Assembly: GCA_026120035.1 (NCBI GenBank)
Contig: JALRME010000004.1
Coordinates: forward strand, 1,302,001 to 1,366,000
DNA: 64,000 bases
Direction of reading: 5' to 3'
Origin: Coleophoma eucalyptorum
Lineage: Eukaryota > Ascomycota > Leotiomycetes > Helotiales > Dermateaceae
In this document: positions 47,359 through 59,375 of the stretch, piece after piece
Position numbering within the stretch: the stretch's first letter is position 1
Layout of the letters: each line of letters opens with the position of its first letter
The notes under the pieces: generated by a model
The model's database searches: none
What the model was told of the DNA's origin: nothing
What the model saw: the letters and a program-made list of their open reading frames with translations, nothing else
Translations under genes and position numbers: made by a program

Positions 47359-49668
47359 ATTCTCGCTCTTTCCTGACAGATGTGAAGGGAGGGGTGAATG
47401 TGGGGTAAAAGAGACAGTTGGGAGACGCGTTCACGCGATTCTCTTTCGAGCCGTTATTGATGTTTTTGGTTTTCTGCAAAGGCGGTCTAAGACAATAGTT
47501 TTGATAAATCACTATTAATGATGGATAAGGAAACACCTAGCTATTTGGGACTTAATGCTTCGTATCTGTTCTACTTAACTTCGTCGATGTCTGAGATTTA
47601 CTCTCTTGGAAAAATTACGCAGCTTGCTGAGATCATCACTCTCTGTCTTTTTTGTTCAAAAATGTGAATGTACGAAGACATGTCGACAAGCCAAAAATTT
47701 TCAGGCTACAGCAGGCCAAACTTGCCGGACGAGCTGTTGCGGCTATGTATCTGAAGCCTTCCTCCGAAAATCTGCACGATAATTTGCAACAACCAATCAT
47801 GACAATGGTCTGATTACGAAGAAGTAGAAGTAGACGGGACACGCCATATACCTCCACCATGAACGCTTCTGTGCACCCCATCAATTCATCAGCTCTGGCA
47901 GCATGGGATGACCAGGCTCAAAAGCCACTCACTCCAGATCGAGAAAGAACACATGGGTACCGTTGAAATTTTTGCGAACACCCTGAGGTTATTCTAGTTA
48001 CTTATCCAAATTAGTAAAGTGGATAGCCACAAGCTTACTTATACCAATAACTTTTCTGTCGTTCTGGTCGCTTGTAGATAATGCCTGGCGTAGCACAACT
48101 TAATTGATTTGAGGCTCTTGCCAAGCCCCCGAGGCTTTAATAACCCGTAGCTGTCTACACGATGCGGAGTACGGAGTTCGACTGTATCGAGAGAATGAGG
48201 TCACTGGGCTGTTCGAGATTTGGACATCGGGAACAGATCTTCTCGAACGTGATTTCTTAACTTCCTCTTTGAGAACATTGTATGCACAGGTTCAGCTTAG
48301 TGCTTATATCTCTGAGGAAACACTTCTTCGCCAAGAAGCGTGCAAATTTTCTGTAACTTACTGCTTCCTTGCAATAAGGAATGTTCGGGTATCGAAAGGA
48401 TGCTTCATGATCTCATCCTTCATGCAAATTTGGCTTCAAAGATGCTTTCAGAGTCCCTCTCTGACCTGTTCCGGATAACAAACATTTCAATGCAGTACTG
48501 GGCACAAAGCCCCAAAACATGCAATTTCGGTACAAGAAATCACGATGTCCATATTCTGGATACCGAAATACTCTGGCAGTAGACGACGGATGTGATGATT
48601 TGCCACTTAAAGTAACGCGCTCAATGATAAGATGTTTACAGGCTATGAGATATGGTATGCCGAGAGTAAACGTTTGCTTGTCGTAAATAATACGAGCTCT
48701 ATTGAAATCAACCTCCTACTTAATAACAACTCGTTAGGACACACTCGCACCTAGGTTCATACGATAGCTAAATACGCCGATGCTAGTTTACCTCTGCACT
48801 ACATCATGCTCCAGCTATCAGTAGAGCAGAGAGATTGCTCGAACCTGCCACCGAGGCCAGAGCAGGCAACTGCATTTCTCCGGTATCTTATCAGCAATCT
48901 ACACGGTCTGATTCGTCAAATCGTCTGTGTTGGGAGAGTTGCAATATATCTCTGCTGTACCACAGTCCGATAAGGTTTTTAGGACACGGGGTGGTATCCT
49001 TCATTCAATCGAATGAAAATTCCAAGACTTGAGAGCACACCTGCTTAGCGTTTGTCACAATTCTTGGGCATGCATCGCTTGTTTTTTGCCCAGAAATGCT
49101 TGAAGACTTAGAGCAGTTCAAGTGATGTAGCTCTGCAGTCCGCATAAGTTTACATGCTCGGCTCCCAGTGTAAGGAGTTCTAATGGGAGTGTATCAAGCG
49201 TTAGCTGCTTCTGTCACTTCTCATATATTTACTTCGACTGCATTCCCTGCATCACTTGGTCCTTTACACGCAACACTTTTCGCCCAATATATCGTGAACC
49301 ACTCCACTTATGTGCCAAGACAGAACGACTGCCATCCGTGTTCAAGCTTCACTTGGCATGCCTTGGCAACGTTATCTACCTCCTTCATTCAGGTCGTCGT
49401 GGTTGTGTGGCAATCGGAGTATTTCCCATTTATTATTTCCAGCTGTTGGATGACCATGAAACTACTTCGCTCAATGGCCTGAATGGAATGCACGTATGAG
49501 GAAGGAACTTCACCTCTTGGCAGTCTGTCTGTATGTAAGACAGCAACAATCGTAGTTGTTAGATAGCCATAGCTATTCGCTACTTATATCGTGCATCTCC
49601 GCACTCCCACTTTCTCACTATGCTACGTGCCCTTGTTGTCTCTTCAGTAGTTTCAAAGACAATTCAAT
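47359..49668. other. 2.3-kb gene-poor region upstream of PTR2
   Basis: This should hold the DAD1 and PTR2 promoters. Short frames (for example a 35-codon frame from about 47860, and frames at 48269-48582 and 49183-49482) have no family resemblance and I do not call them genes. No repeat or RNA gene was recognised. Confidence 0.5.
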
Positions 49669-51753
49669 ATGAGTGAGAATCCTCAATGGTTTTGTGGATG
49701 CAATAACTAAAAAGAAAAACTCCAGGTTCCAATCACCCTCTTCAAGAGGCTGTTCAGATTGCCGGGGAAACACCTCTGGCTTCTGCTGAAAAGGGTCCTC
49801 TCGTACATGCCGACCACACTGTAGTTGAGGAACATGGCGCCTACTATCCCCAAAATGACGCCGCAACGGAAGAAGAGCTGCTTACTCTTCGCCGCGTAGC
49901 CGGTCGTATTCCCATCACTGCCTACGTCCTTTGTGTTGTAGAATTTGCCGAGCGTGGTTCTTTCTACGGTGTGAAGCAGGTATTCAGTAATTTCGTCAAC
50001 AGACCTTTGCCAGTAGGAGGTAATGGGGCTGGTGCACCTCCTCGGGGAACTCAGCAGACTGCTGGTGCCCTTGGAAAGGGAACGGTCATCGCTGCTGCTG
50101 TCGTCAACTCATTCAGTTTCCTTGTCTATGCGTTGCCGGTCCTCGGTGGTTGGTTGGCAGATACTAGATGGGGGCGCTTCAAGACAATCTGTATCGGCGT
50201 TGCTATATGTGGTATTTCACACGTTATTATGGTAGGCGAAAACATGTCGAAGCTTTTCAAGACTCGGCTAATCCTTAATATAGGTTATTGCTGCCATTCC
50301 CTCCATCATCCAAGCCGGTCATGCCTTTGGTCCATTTATGCTTAGTGTTTATGTTCTTGCTATTGGATCCGCTCTATTCAAACCCTGCATCTCAGTCGTT
50401 GTTCTGGATCAAAATCCGCACAAGAAACCTGTCACGTCTACTCTCCCATCTGGCGAGCGTGTTGTGATTGATCCCGAGGCCACTACCGAACGCATGATGT
50501 TATGGTTTTACCTGCTCATCAATATTGGAGGCTTCCTCGGCGTTCCCACATCCTATCTTGCCAAGCTCGTCGGTTTCTGGCCGGCTTATCTACTTCCTGG
50601 AATCGTCTATTTCCTCCTACCACCACTTCTCTGGTGGTTGAAGCCCCGAATTATCCTGCACCCACCGGGAGGGAGTGATCTCGGAAACACCTTCAAGGTC
50701 CTCGGTATGTGTCTCGCTCGCGGAGGTTGGAAGAGGATCGGTCGTCATGGTTTCTGGGAATCGGCAAAACCGTCTGTCATCGCAACGAGCAGCAATCCTA
50801 CGGAGGTCAATTGGAACGACAGTTTTGTCGATGACGTTCAAAAGACTTTCCAAGCCTGTGGTATTTTCCTCTTTACTCCTATCTTGTAAGTGTATTCTTC
50901 CTATAAGTTCCTGATTCTAGGCTGATACTAGTAGCTTCATCAACGACGGCGGCATTGGAGGTGCATCTGATGCTCTTTCTGTCATGTTGACAACCAACGG
51001 TGTACCCAATGATGTTATTAGCAACTTTAACCCTCTTGTTATCATCTTTGGTATTCCTTTCTTCAATTATGGTCTATACCCACTTCTCCGAAAGTACAAG
51101 ATTCACTTCGGTCCTATTGCTCGTGAGCACTCTCCTTTTCCAATTCCTAACTTAAGCTAACTTACCGAGGCATGACAACCGGATTCTTCATATGCTCCAT
51201 TGGCTCTATTGGCTGGGCAATCATCACCCATTATGCATACAAGACCGGACCTTGCGGTAACCACGCCTCCTCCTTGACCTGTGTGGATGCCGATGGTGTC
51301 TCCCTCGTTTCACCCATCTCCATCTGGTGGACCGCCATCCCGCTCTCCATCACCGCTCTCTGTGAGATCCTCGTCAATGTCACCGCCTATGGTATTGCCT
51401 ATTCCCGAGCGCCCAAGAACATGCGCGGTCTCGTCTCAGCCATCAACTGCTTCATGTCCGCTATCCAATACGCCATCAACCTTGCCACGACCCCTGCGAT
51501 CCGTGATCCTTTCATCGTCTGGGCTTTTGCAGGTCCTTCCATCGTCGGCTTTGTCCTTGCTGGTGTTTTCTGGTTTATGTTCAAGCATCTCGACAACGAG
51601 GAATATGTCCTGCACGACGATGACGATGAGTATGATATGCGGAACGTTAGTAGCAGCAACGCCAGTGTGTCGGCTACGGTGGTTGATGCCAAGGATGTTG
51701 AGGCCGGTCAGGATTCGAAGGAGTTGAGACACCGACTTACTGAAGTAAAGTAG
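49669..51753 (+). CDS. PTR2: PTR2-type oligopeptide/proton symporter
   Basis: Five exons (49669-49672, 49726-50231, 50284-50885, 50935-51122, 51170-51753) give 627 aa. The first coding exon is only ATGA, followed by gtgaga. No in-frame Met exists in exon 2 before the first membrane segment, so an upstream start is needed and this is the best one. The POT/PTR2 signatures are clear: VVEFAERGSFYGVKQVFSNF, GGWLADTRWGRFKTI and LWFYLLINIGGFLG. About twelve membrane helices can be counted, with the usual larger loop in the middle. The C-terminus is acidic and cytosolic. The protein imports di- and tripeptides with protons at the plasma membrane. The acceptor of exon 4 could also be three bases earlier, but the chosen one gives TPIFFINDGG as in relatives. 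Confidence 0.94.
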
Positions 51754-52512
51754 AAGATGCTTTTTTTGGAGAAGTGTTCTTTGGCTTTGCATTTTTTTTA
51801 TTATTATTTTTTCGCTTTTCCTACCTTAGTATTTAAGGCAGTTAGGTCACATTTGGGGTAGGATTCACAAGTGTTGGATAGTGAATATTATAGATACCAT
51901 CGTTTTGGCATACCATGCTATATATACATTCATACTATCTTCTCGCACAACCGCATCCGCTTTATACAGCCTCTAGGCTCTGAGGATCATTTGTGAGGTC
52001 TTTAATTTAACTGGTTCCAGTTTCTAGCTTATGGGGATTCAATAGCACGTATTCTAGGAGAGGAAGGAAGGAAGATAGATACCTGTACTAAGCCCTCGCT
52101 TATTTATAGACTTTTGACGAGGGACTAGACGAAGACTAAGACAGACTTCCATACTCACAAGTAGGCTAGAAGTCTCTAGCCCTCCCTCTAGCTCCCTTCT
52201 TTTCACTTGAACAGAACACAGCAGTCTTTTATTTTAAACTAGGCAAGAATGCACCGCGATTTTGTTGTTGTTTAAATATATAGCATGTTTCAGTTCAGCT
52301 CTGTAGCAACACCAACCTATATCGATTACACACCATTCTCTCTAATGTTATAACTTATTGGTCTTATTTGTGAAGACGAAACGGAAGCCATCCGGTGCGT
52401 TTTAAGGTTCCTTAAACACTGTCGTATCAATGTCCCAAAGGTAAGGTTTGCCAAGAAACTATCTTGCTTTACTGATTTTTGTTTATGCCAGTGTGCTTAC
52501 CTACCCCCCTCA

Positions 52513-52525
52513 CCCCCCCCCCCCC
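52513..52525. repeat. homopolymer, 13 C
   Basis: Thirteen C in a row between accct and gga. It is a simple low-complexity tract and a place where sequencing length errors are likely. Confidence 0.85.
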
Positions 52526-54003
52526 GGAGACAATCGTGCAAACCTGTTTCTTTTTTATTTTTTCTTATTCAGCAACGCTACGACGAATTTCCAAGTAGTA
52601 GCTTGGGGGGTTTCAATTCTGTTCTTTAAAAATTGCCAGACTTGGTGAAGGAACTTTCGGCAGCTGCCACGAGTTGTGTAGAAGGACAGGGGACAGCCGT
52701 GGGTTCGTGATTGATAGAAGGTAGATGGCCCAAGTACAAGTTTTTCCCCAAACACTGGTTGTCTGCTGCTAAATGTTGAGGTCCTAAAACGACTTCAATG
52801 ACAACCATTGCCAATACACTTGTCGATTTCCCTATATAGCTGACAAGGGCTATGCAGTCTTTGGGTTTGTTCTTGGAGAAAGAGTAACGCGAAGGACTGT
52901 GCCTACTATTCTCGTAAAAGATTGGATTGGTATTTGTGTCACCTTCGCCCGGTCCTTAATCCGCCAACCCCCATAAAGGTATCAGGCATACTTTTATCAG
53001 AAACCTCATTTCTGGTATTAACGGTCGCAGATCTAGTGAATTTGCTTGAACCACCAGCCGCAGCGTGAGTGCATAGACAAGCCGGCGGTTATTTGAAGTG
53101 GCAGTGACCTGGGTGTAGGTTTCTGTTTTGGTGTAGCAAGGTGCCGTGTCTTGACCTCTCCTATGATGTTGCGGATACCCATCAAGACTGGTGTTTGCTG
53201 GACACTTACTTCCAAAAACTCTATTGGATATCTCTTTACACTTGTTGGAGACCACCGTAGGACCCCCTACATCAAGTCGGGTGAAATACATCCCGAGAAG
53301 AGACAGTGCGAGTTTGTGTGAGAGAGGGAAAGGAATCACTATAAGCGTCAGTTACCCATAAGTATCTTTGGTTGTTCTTAGCGTGCAGTGTTGGAATCAA
53401 GTCAGTCACACTGTTTTGAAATGGTCCTGTCTGCAATATATTAGTTAACTGGCCAAGCAAATCCTTAAGTCAACACATGTGCACCGACGGGCGTTGAATG
53501 CCCAGTTATTCTCTATGCCGAAACTGATTCTTGGTAACATTTGTGGTATCGAGACGTTATCCTAGTTTCAGTATCATGATTTTATAAGCTGAGGACTAGT
53601 TTTTGGGGGAGGGTAGGGGGGGGGGGTTCGTCTCATCGCCAAAGGAAAGAATTTTGGCCTTTGCCCCGAGGCTGATGCACACTGTACTTCACAATTATAG
53701 CATCCACGGCGACTGCGAATTACTGTCCACACGGATTGGCCAACTTTTGATGGGCGATTGAACCAGACCCAACCTTCTTTCAAGAAGAAGTCAACCTGAT
53801 TCATCGGCTCTGATCAATTGGCCACGCGTTGTGGTGACTGAGACCCAGAGTGTTCGATGTCTATGGCGAGGATGATCGTTGATTCTGGTGTTGATCCCCA
53901 GGGCTCGAAAGGTTCCAACTCTGTCCATGGCCATTCCTCAGAGTACCACTCTGGATCTATTATGAGGCGTGCGAAAGTGCGCCTCATTCATGCTTGTCGT
54001 CCA

Positions 54004-54055
54004 GAGAGGATAGGTCGTAGAGAGGATAGGCTGTACAGAGAAGATAGCCTGTATT
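54004..54055. repeat. short imperfect tandem repeat, three units of about 16-18 bp
   Basis: Three adjacent units start with agagagga, agagagga and agagaaga and share the core gatag. Non-coding. Confidence 0.55.
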
Positions 54056-54915
54056 GACTGGTGAACATTGAGGCTGCTACGACATCAACAGTCTACTGCC
54101 TTCCATAGGACCCCTTCACAGCTTTTTCAACGCGAGAATATTCCAGCACCGGTGATCTCTCCTCCATTATCTCATGAGAAGGTTATCCAGGCGGTTTCGA
54201 CGAGAGCATATTCTGGCCGTGTGACCCTTCGATAGCCGTCCGTGTTTCAACATCAATGCTGGGTCATCGTCTATACTTCGAAAGTGATGGACGAGTCCGA
54301 GGGGCCAAAGCTTTCTGGCAGTTAATGCTGTCAAAGGGTGACGTCCCCACAACCCCATATATTCTCTTGGAAAGAATGTCGAATGAAGCATTGCGCATGA
54401 AGCTCAATAAAGGCGGACCGCGTGGGGGATGGGAGTCTCGAGTTTCACGAATCACTAGACGTTCGCAAAACTGGAAAGCAGCCAGGTGGATTTGGTCACC
54501 CGACCTGCAGGTATGCACACTGGGCATCACGACGAGAGAGCAGAAACGGGTGCTCGAGCAAACCCAAAGAGGGAATTGACTGGATTCGTTGACACTGCAC
54601 CGTCTGGGCATCAGTGGCCGTAGAAATAGGACGGACAGCATTTCCTATATGAATACTTTCAGCCCAAGCCAGCCGCGGTATGTGCCCTGATTAAGTCATA
54701 ACCGCCAGAGTTCCAGGGCGTGCTAAGCATAAGGTTTCCTCGTCTGCTCGTCTACGAGTACGAGTAAGTCGGACGCAGGGCTGGAATGGAAGTGGCCATA
54801 GAAGCTTCCCATCATCCCAAGCGAGTCATGCGGCTGGTCCTCCTTCGTCCCTCTCCCTCTTAGAAGTCGGCCATTTCTCAGCCCAGACTGGCCTCAATCA
54901 GCTAGCTCGGCCAAT

Positions 54916-54997
54916 CCCCAGGAAAGGAGCAGCCCAGACGAGCCGGACGAACAGGAGAATCCCCAGAGACAACCCCCCAGACCGGCCAAAGCTGGAG
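54916..54997 (+). promoter_or_regulatory. cluster of CreA/Cre1-like sites upstream of sugar transporter
   Basis: CCCCAG occurs at 54916-54921, 54961-54966 and 54975-54980, and CTGGAG at about 54992-54997. All fit the CreA consensus SYGGRG on one strand or the other. Four sites within 82 bases is denser than expected by chance for a degenerate 6-mer, though the region is C-rich. Carbon catabolite repression of the transporter is inference. Confidence 0.35.
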
Positions 54998-56081
54998 TGG
55001 CAGGGAACAGGGGGAGCCCACCAGCACCTACTCGGCCAAGCGCCTCCCTATCAACCACCAGCAGTTTCCAGCGCCCTGCAGGGGCGCCCAAGGGGAAGCG
55101 AAACACTGGCAAACATCTCATCTATCGGAATCCTTCCATTGCTAATCTGGCGTCCTCCTATTGACGCCTCAGGGGAAAAGAACGATGGGCACTGCATCTG
55201 AGGAGAGCCGTCCCGAATTAGTCAAAACCAGCGTCGCTGATTTTGCCTCCTTCGAGACCAGACGCTCCTAGCTGCCAGTCGGAGTCATTTGCCGTCGTGG
55301 TGATTGGCAGCAGTGCTGGCCCAAGTGGGGAGCCAGGTCCGGTGGAAGAAAGAGGAAATTCTACGCATCCCATCTTCCTCCCGGGCCTGATTGGATGAGA
55401 TGCCGCCAAAAACCGGGGCTTTGCGTCTCTCTGCGTCTCTCTGCTTCTCTCGCCTTCAGCACGTGCTCCCCGTTGACGACGCTCCATACATGAATCGCCT
55501 GGCTCTGAAAGATTAAGCGATGCTGCATTGTGCCCTGATTGGCTCCCTTGCCATCCTTCAGTGGATGCCCGCAATCTAAACTGTTGCAACGAGTCTATTA
55601 CCTCCGTCTTTTCTACTAAAGCACGCCAAGTTGCGCTCTTTCGCACCATCCCTCGCGCTATTCCGACCCTCCTGCAGCCGTTACATTCTGCTAGAATATT
55701 GGGTCGGTAATTATGGCCAACTTAACTCAATCCGTGGTAGTGGCGCGCGCCCACTCTTTCTGGTCCTCTGCTCACCGTGTTTGTATATTTTCTCCGTCTG
55801 TGAAAAAGCTGATTTTCACCTCTTTCGTCTTCCCCAAACTTACACCTCCTGCCTCGTCGTCGCGCATTGCCCTCCTTACCCAAGTACCAGAAGCATCTCA
55901 GCCATCTGGATCCATCGTCGGCTAAGCAGCTAATCAAGGATTGCCCCCATCGAGTCCATTCCCCAGGTTCTTGAGCTGCCGTGGTCGTGGAGCCCCCGCA
56001 TTGTCATCCGCGCTTTCTGACGGCCTCCGAGCACTTGCACGTCACTATAAAGTCCGTGGGGTTTTCCCTCGATTTGGAAGG

Positions 56082-58088
56082 ATGGATAAGAATCATACGA
56101 GTGCTTCTGCATCTCCTGCAAGAATCTCCTCATCCTCGGACGATTCCATTACTCCAGCTCCCTCCCCATTTGCCGACGTCAACATGGTTTCTGAGAAGCA
56201 CGAGGAGGTTCGCAATGAGCCTCTGCACTTCCCCGACGAGGATCAGCTCCGGCATACGAAGACCATGAACGAGGTCATTGCTAATGCAAAGGTGGCTACC
56301 GATAATGAGCAAAATATGACCCTGCTGCAGGGTATCAAGCTCTATCCCAAGGCGGTTGCGTGGTCCCTCCTCATTTCTACCTGCATTGCCATGGAGGGGT
56401 ACGATGTGTGTCTTTTGAACAACTTCTGTAAGTACTGGAAAAGCCTGGGAAACATCCCATCAGCCAATGCCGAACTCACTCGCTAATTCCGCCCCCTAGA
56501 TGCATTCCCCCAGTTTAATAAGAAATACGGTGTTCAATTGGCCGATGGCACTTACCAAGTACCTGCCCGCTGGCAAGCTGGTCTCAGCAATGGTGCAAAT
56601 GTCGGAGAGATCATTGGTTTGTTCATCAATGGATGGGCGTCTGAACGTTTTGGTTACCGCAAGGTGGTCATGGTGTGTCTTACTCTGATCATTGCCTTCA
56701 CTGCAATTTTCTTCACTGCACCAAATGTTGAGACTCTCCAAGTTGCGGAGATTCTCTGCGGTATTGTAAGTTTTTACATTAAGCGAAAATTTTTTACCCA
56801 ATACTAACATGCTATAGCCATGGGGTGTTTTCCAAACTCTTACCATTACCTATGCCTCCGAGGTCTGCCCTGTTGCCCTTCGTGGCTACCTTACAACCTA
56901 CGTCAACTTCTGCTGGGGACTAGGTCAGCTTATTGGTATCGGTGTTATCAAGTCTATGCTTCCACGAACTGACGAATGGGCCTACCGTATTCCTTATGCT
57001 CTGCAATGGATGTGGCCAGTCCCGCTTCTCATTGGTGTTGCCCTTGCTCCAGAGTACGTTGCAAAGTTTGCTTCTCCCTATAATTCTTGACTAACCTCGC
57101 ATTTTCAGGTCTCCATGGTGGTTGGTACGCAAAGGCAGAATCGAAGATGCTAAGAAGTCTCTCCTGCGATTGACCAGCTTGAATCGGGAGACCAATTTCG
57201 ATGCAGACCAAACCTTGGCTATGATGAGACACACCACCGCTTTGGAATCTAAGATCACCAAAGGTGCCTCATACCTTGACTGCTTCAGAGGCACCGATAG
57301 ACGCAGAACCGAAATCGTATGCATGGTGTGGGCTATGCAGAATCTCAGCGGAAACTCCTTCTCCAATTACTCGACTTATTTCTTAGAGCAAGCTGGTCTA
57401 GATACCTCCAAGGCGTACGACTTCGCTCTTGGACAGTATGGTATCAATATGGCCGGTGTGTTTGGTGCCTGGTTCTTAATGTCTGTTGGTTTTGGCCGAA
57501 GGTATGGGTATTCAGCAAGAAACGTCCTGAACAAAGCTAACACGTCTCAGAACCCTCTATCTTTACGGTCTCTGCGGCCTTTGCACTATGCTCTTCATCA
57601 TGGGCTTCCTTGGTCTCGTCCCAAAAGCCCACCGCGACCAAGCTTCTCTTGCAACCGGCTCCATGATGTTGGTCTGGGCGCTCTGCTATCAGCTTTCCGT
57701 CGGAACCGTCTGCTACTCACTTGTTGCCGAGCTCTCCACCCGCCGTCTACAGATCAAGACTGTCGTTCTAGGAAGGAACTTGTACAACATCGTCGGCATA
57801 GTATGCTCTGTTTTGACGCCTTACATGCTTAATCCATCGGCATGGAACTGGGGCAACTATGCAGGATTCTTCTGGGGTGCCGTCTGCTTCTGCTGCATCA
57901 TTTACACGTATTTCCGTGTTCCAGAGCCCGCCGGTCGCTCATTCGCTGAGCTGGATCTCCTCTTCGAGAGAGGTGTTAGCGCCCGCAAATTCTCGAGCAC
58001 CAAAGTCGATGTCTTTGATACCACTGTTAATGAGAATGTCATTGATACGTATGATAAGGAACACTTCTCTCACGAGGAGAAGGCTTAA
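56082..58088 (+). CDS. MFS sugar transporter, maltose/alpha-glucoside permease type
   Basis: Five exons (56082-56427, 56500-56765, 56818-57053, 57109-57501, 57551-58088) give 592 aa from the first Met; an internal Met at 56184 with a good context is an alternative. A 100-residue cytosolic N-terminus leads into helix 1 (AVAWSLLISTCIAMEGYD). Sugar-porter signatures are NGWASERFGYRK, SEVCPVALRGYLT and APESPWWL, followed by the central loop and a C-terminal VPEPAGRSFAELDLLFE. MEGYD and NNFYAFPQF are typical of the fungal MAL permease subgroup, which brings in maltose or other alpha-glucosides with protons. The exact sugar is unknown. Introns are 52-72 nt, except a shorter one of 49 nt. The CreA-like cluster sits about 1.1 kb upstream. 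Confidence 0.92.
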
Positions 58089-59375
58089 GCGGCCGGGAAG
58101 CGAGGTGTTTTAAGCGACAAACTAAGAAACGAGCTAGCGAGGCGGTAGCATTGGTATAGGTGTCGAGCGAGTATGGCGTTGTCTTTTCTTAATTTCTGTT
58201 CGTTGATAATTTTTCCATGATGAGATGAATCTGCATCCATGTTTCTCTTTGGTTTCGGTCGGGTGGTGGGCAATTTTACGTTGGGGCGTAGGTAGGGGCA
58301 TGGAGGTCTTTATCTTCTCTTGTGTATATTTTTGTCTCGTATAAATTATTTTCAAATAGCTCTCTAGTAAATAAGCATTATAAAACTTATATATATATAT
58401 AATGTACATGTTCAAAGGATATAAGTGAGATATACTCTAACATTTCTATTCTACTGAGAAGGCCTGTTTGAACATGGTGTCTGTGGTTCTAGCAGTATTG
58501 TCATACGTATTGGCACTGCTTTCTGACATGCGCAGCTAGTACATTCGAAGATTCTCTTATTTTACTTAACTTCACATGATAATCAAGAGTCATTTCGTAG
58601 GCGCATCTTGATTATTCCTTTGTACTTCCTTCTACCCCTACACCACCACCTCCTTGAGTGGATTTGGCCATTGTCGATATTACCTCGTGGCGATTGGCAA
58701 TCCGTTTTGTTTCGCTAAAGCGCTCTTTGACCACACTACCATCCTAGCATGGCTTCCTGATAGAATATTTTTGGACAAGTGTTGATGCTGTGTGTCGCGG
58801 CTCCTTCGTACCTGATATAGAAATAGCCAGAGCGAAAGAGACCCTTCCCTCAGTTTACCGGCAGCCCTTTGCCGGCTTATTGAGAGCGCAGCTTGGTTGT
58901 CATATCTTGTGCTGTACTCCTCGGAACTCTAAAATCAAGCTCTCTCCTACTTTACCAATTGCACCCATTGGCTCTAACCTTGCAACTCGCAGCTACAGCT
59001 CGGCCTGTCCAGCTTGGTAGTGGGAGTATGAGCGGGTAAACGAAGCTTAATCTCAATCTTAAGCCTTTGTGGAACATGGTAGGATACAAGCATACACATT
59101 AACTTGGATCTTCACCACTCTGCAAATAGTGGGGTTTCAGGGTGGGCTTGCCGGTGCTAGGATTCTTGAAGCATTTTTAACAAGAACTGCTTTTTTGTAT
59201 AGTAAAGGAGAATCACGTTGCCAATAAAGAACCTGATGATAGAATAGATGAGGCCTTGATCAACAAACGACTTTGTTATATGACTGATTTGTGGCCCTTT
59301 GCCCTACGCTGCTTAGAATAGAACAAGTTCGGTTAGACAAGAAAACAGTAAACGAATATAAAAAATTGAATCTGC
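58089..59375. other. intergenic, sugar transporter / hydrolase 3' sides
   Basis: 1.3 kb between converging stop codons. A (TA) tract lies near 58387-58401. No gene was recognised. Confidence 0.5.

Larger units (their letters stand above)
51754..56081. other. 4.3-kb gene-poor region upstream of the sugar transporter
   Basis: No frame here looks coding. From the left it holds the PTR2 3' end, a stretch near 52010-52215 rich in cta/tag words with imperfect inverted ccctcg/gaggg pieces (possible transposon relic), a 13-C run at 52513-52525, a short imperfect tandem repeat at 54004-54055, and from about 54880 a C-rich promoter-like zone with CreA-type sites. CT-rich sequence occurs at 55430-55455. 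Confidence 0.5.

Noticed and set aside
47860..47967. 35-codon frame starting MNASVHPINSS
   Set aside because: It looks mildly protein-like but stops quickly, and I could not extend it with splice sites into anything convincing.
49183..49482. 99-codon plus-strand frame upstream of PTR2
   Set aside because: No family resemblance and no plausible exon partners; probably chance frame in promoter DNA.
54891..55649. Frames in the C-rich region before the sugar transporter
   Set aside because: Gly/Ser/Pro-rich translations come from base composition; no conserved motif.
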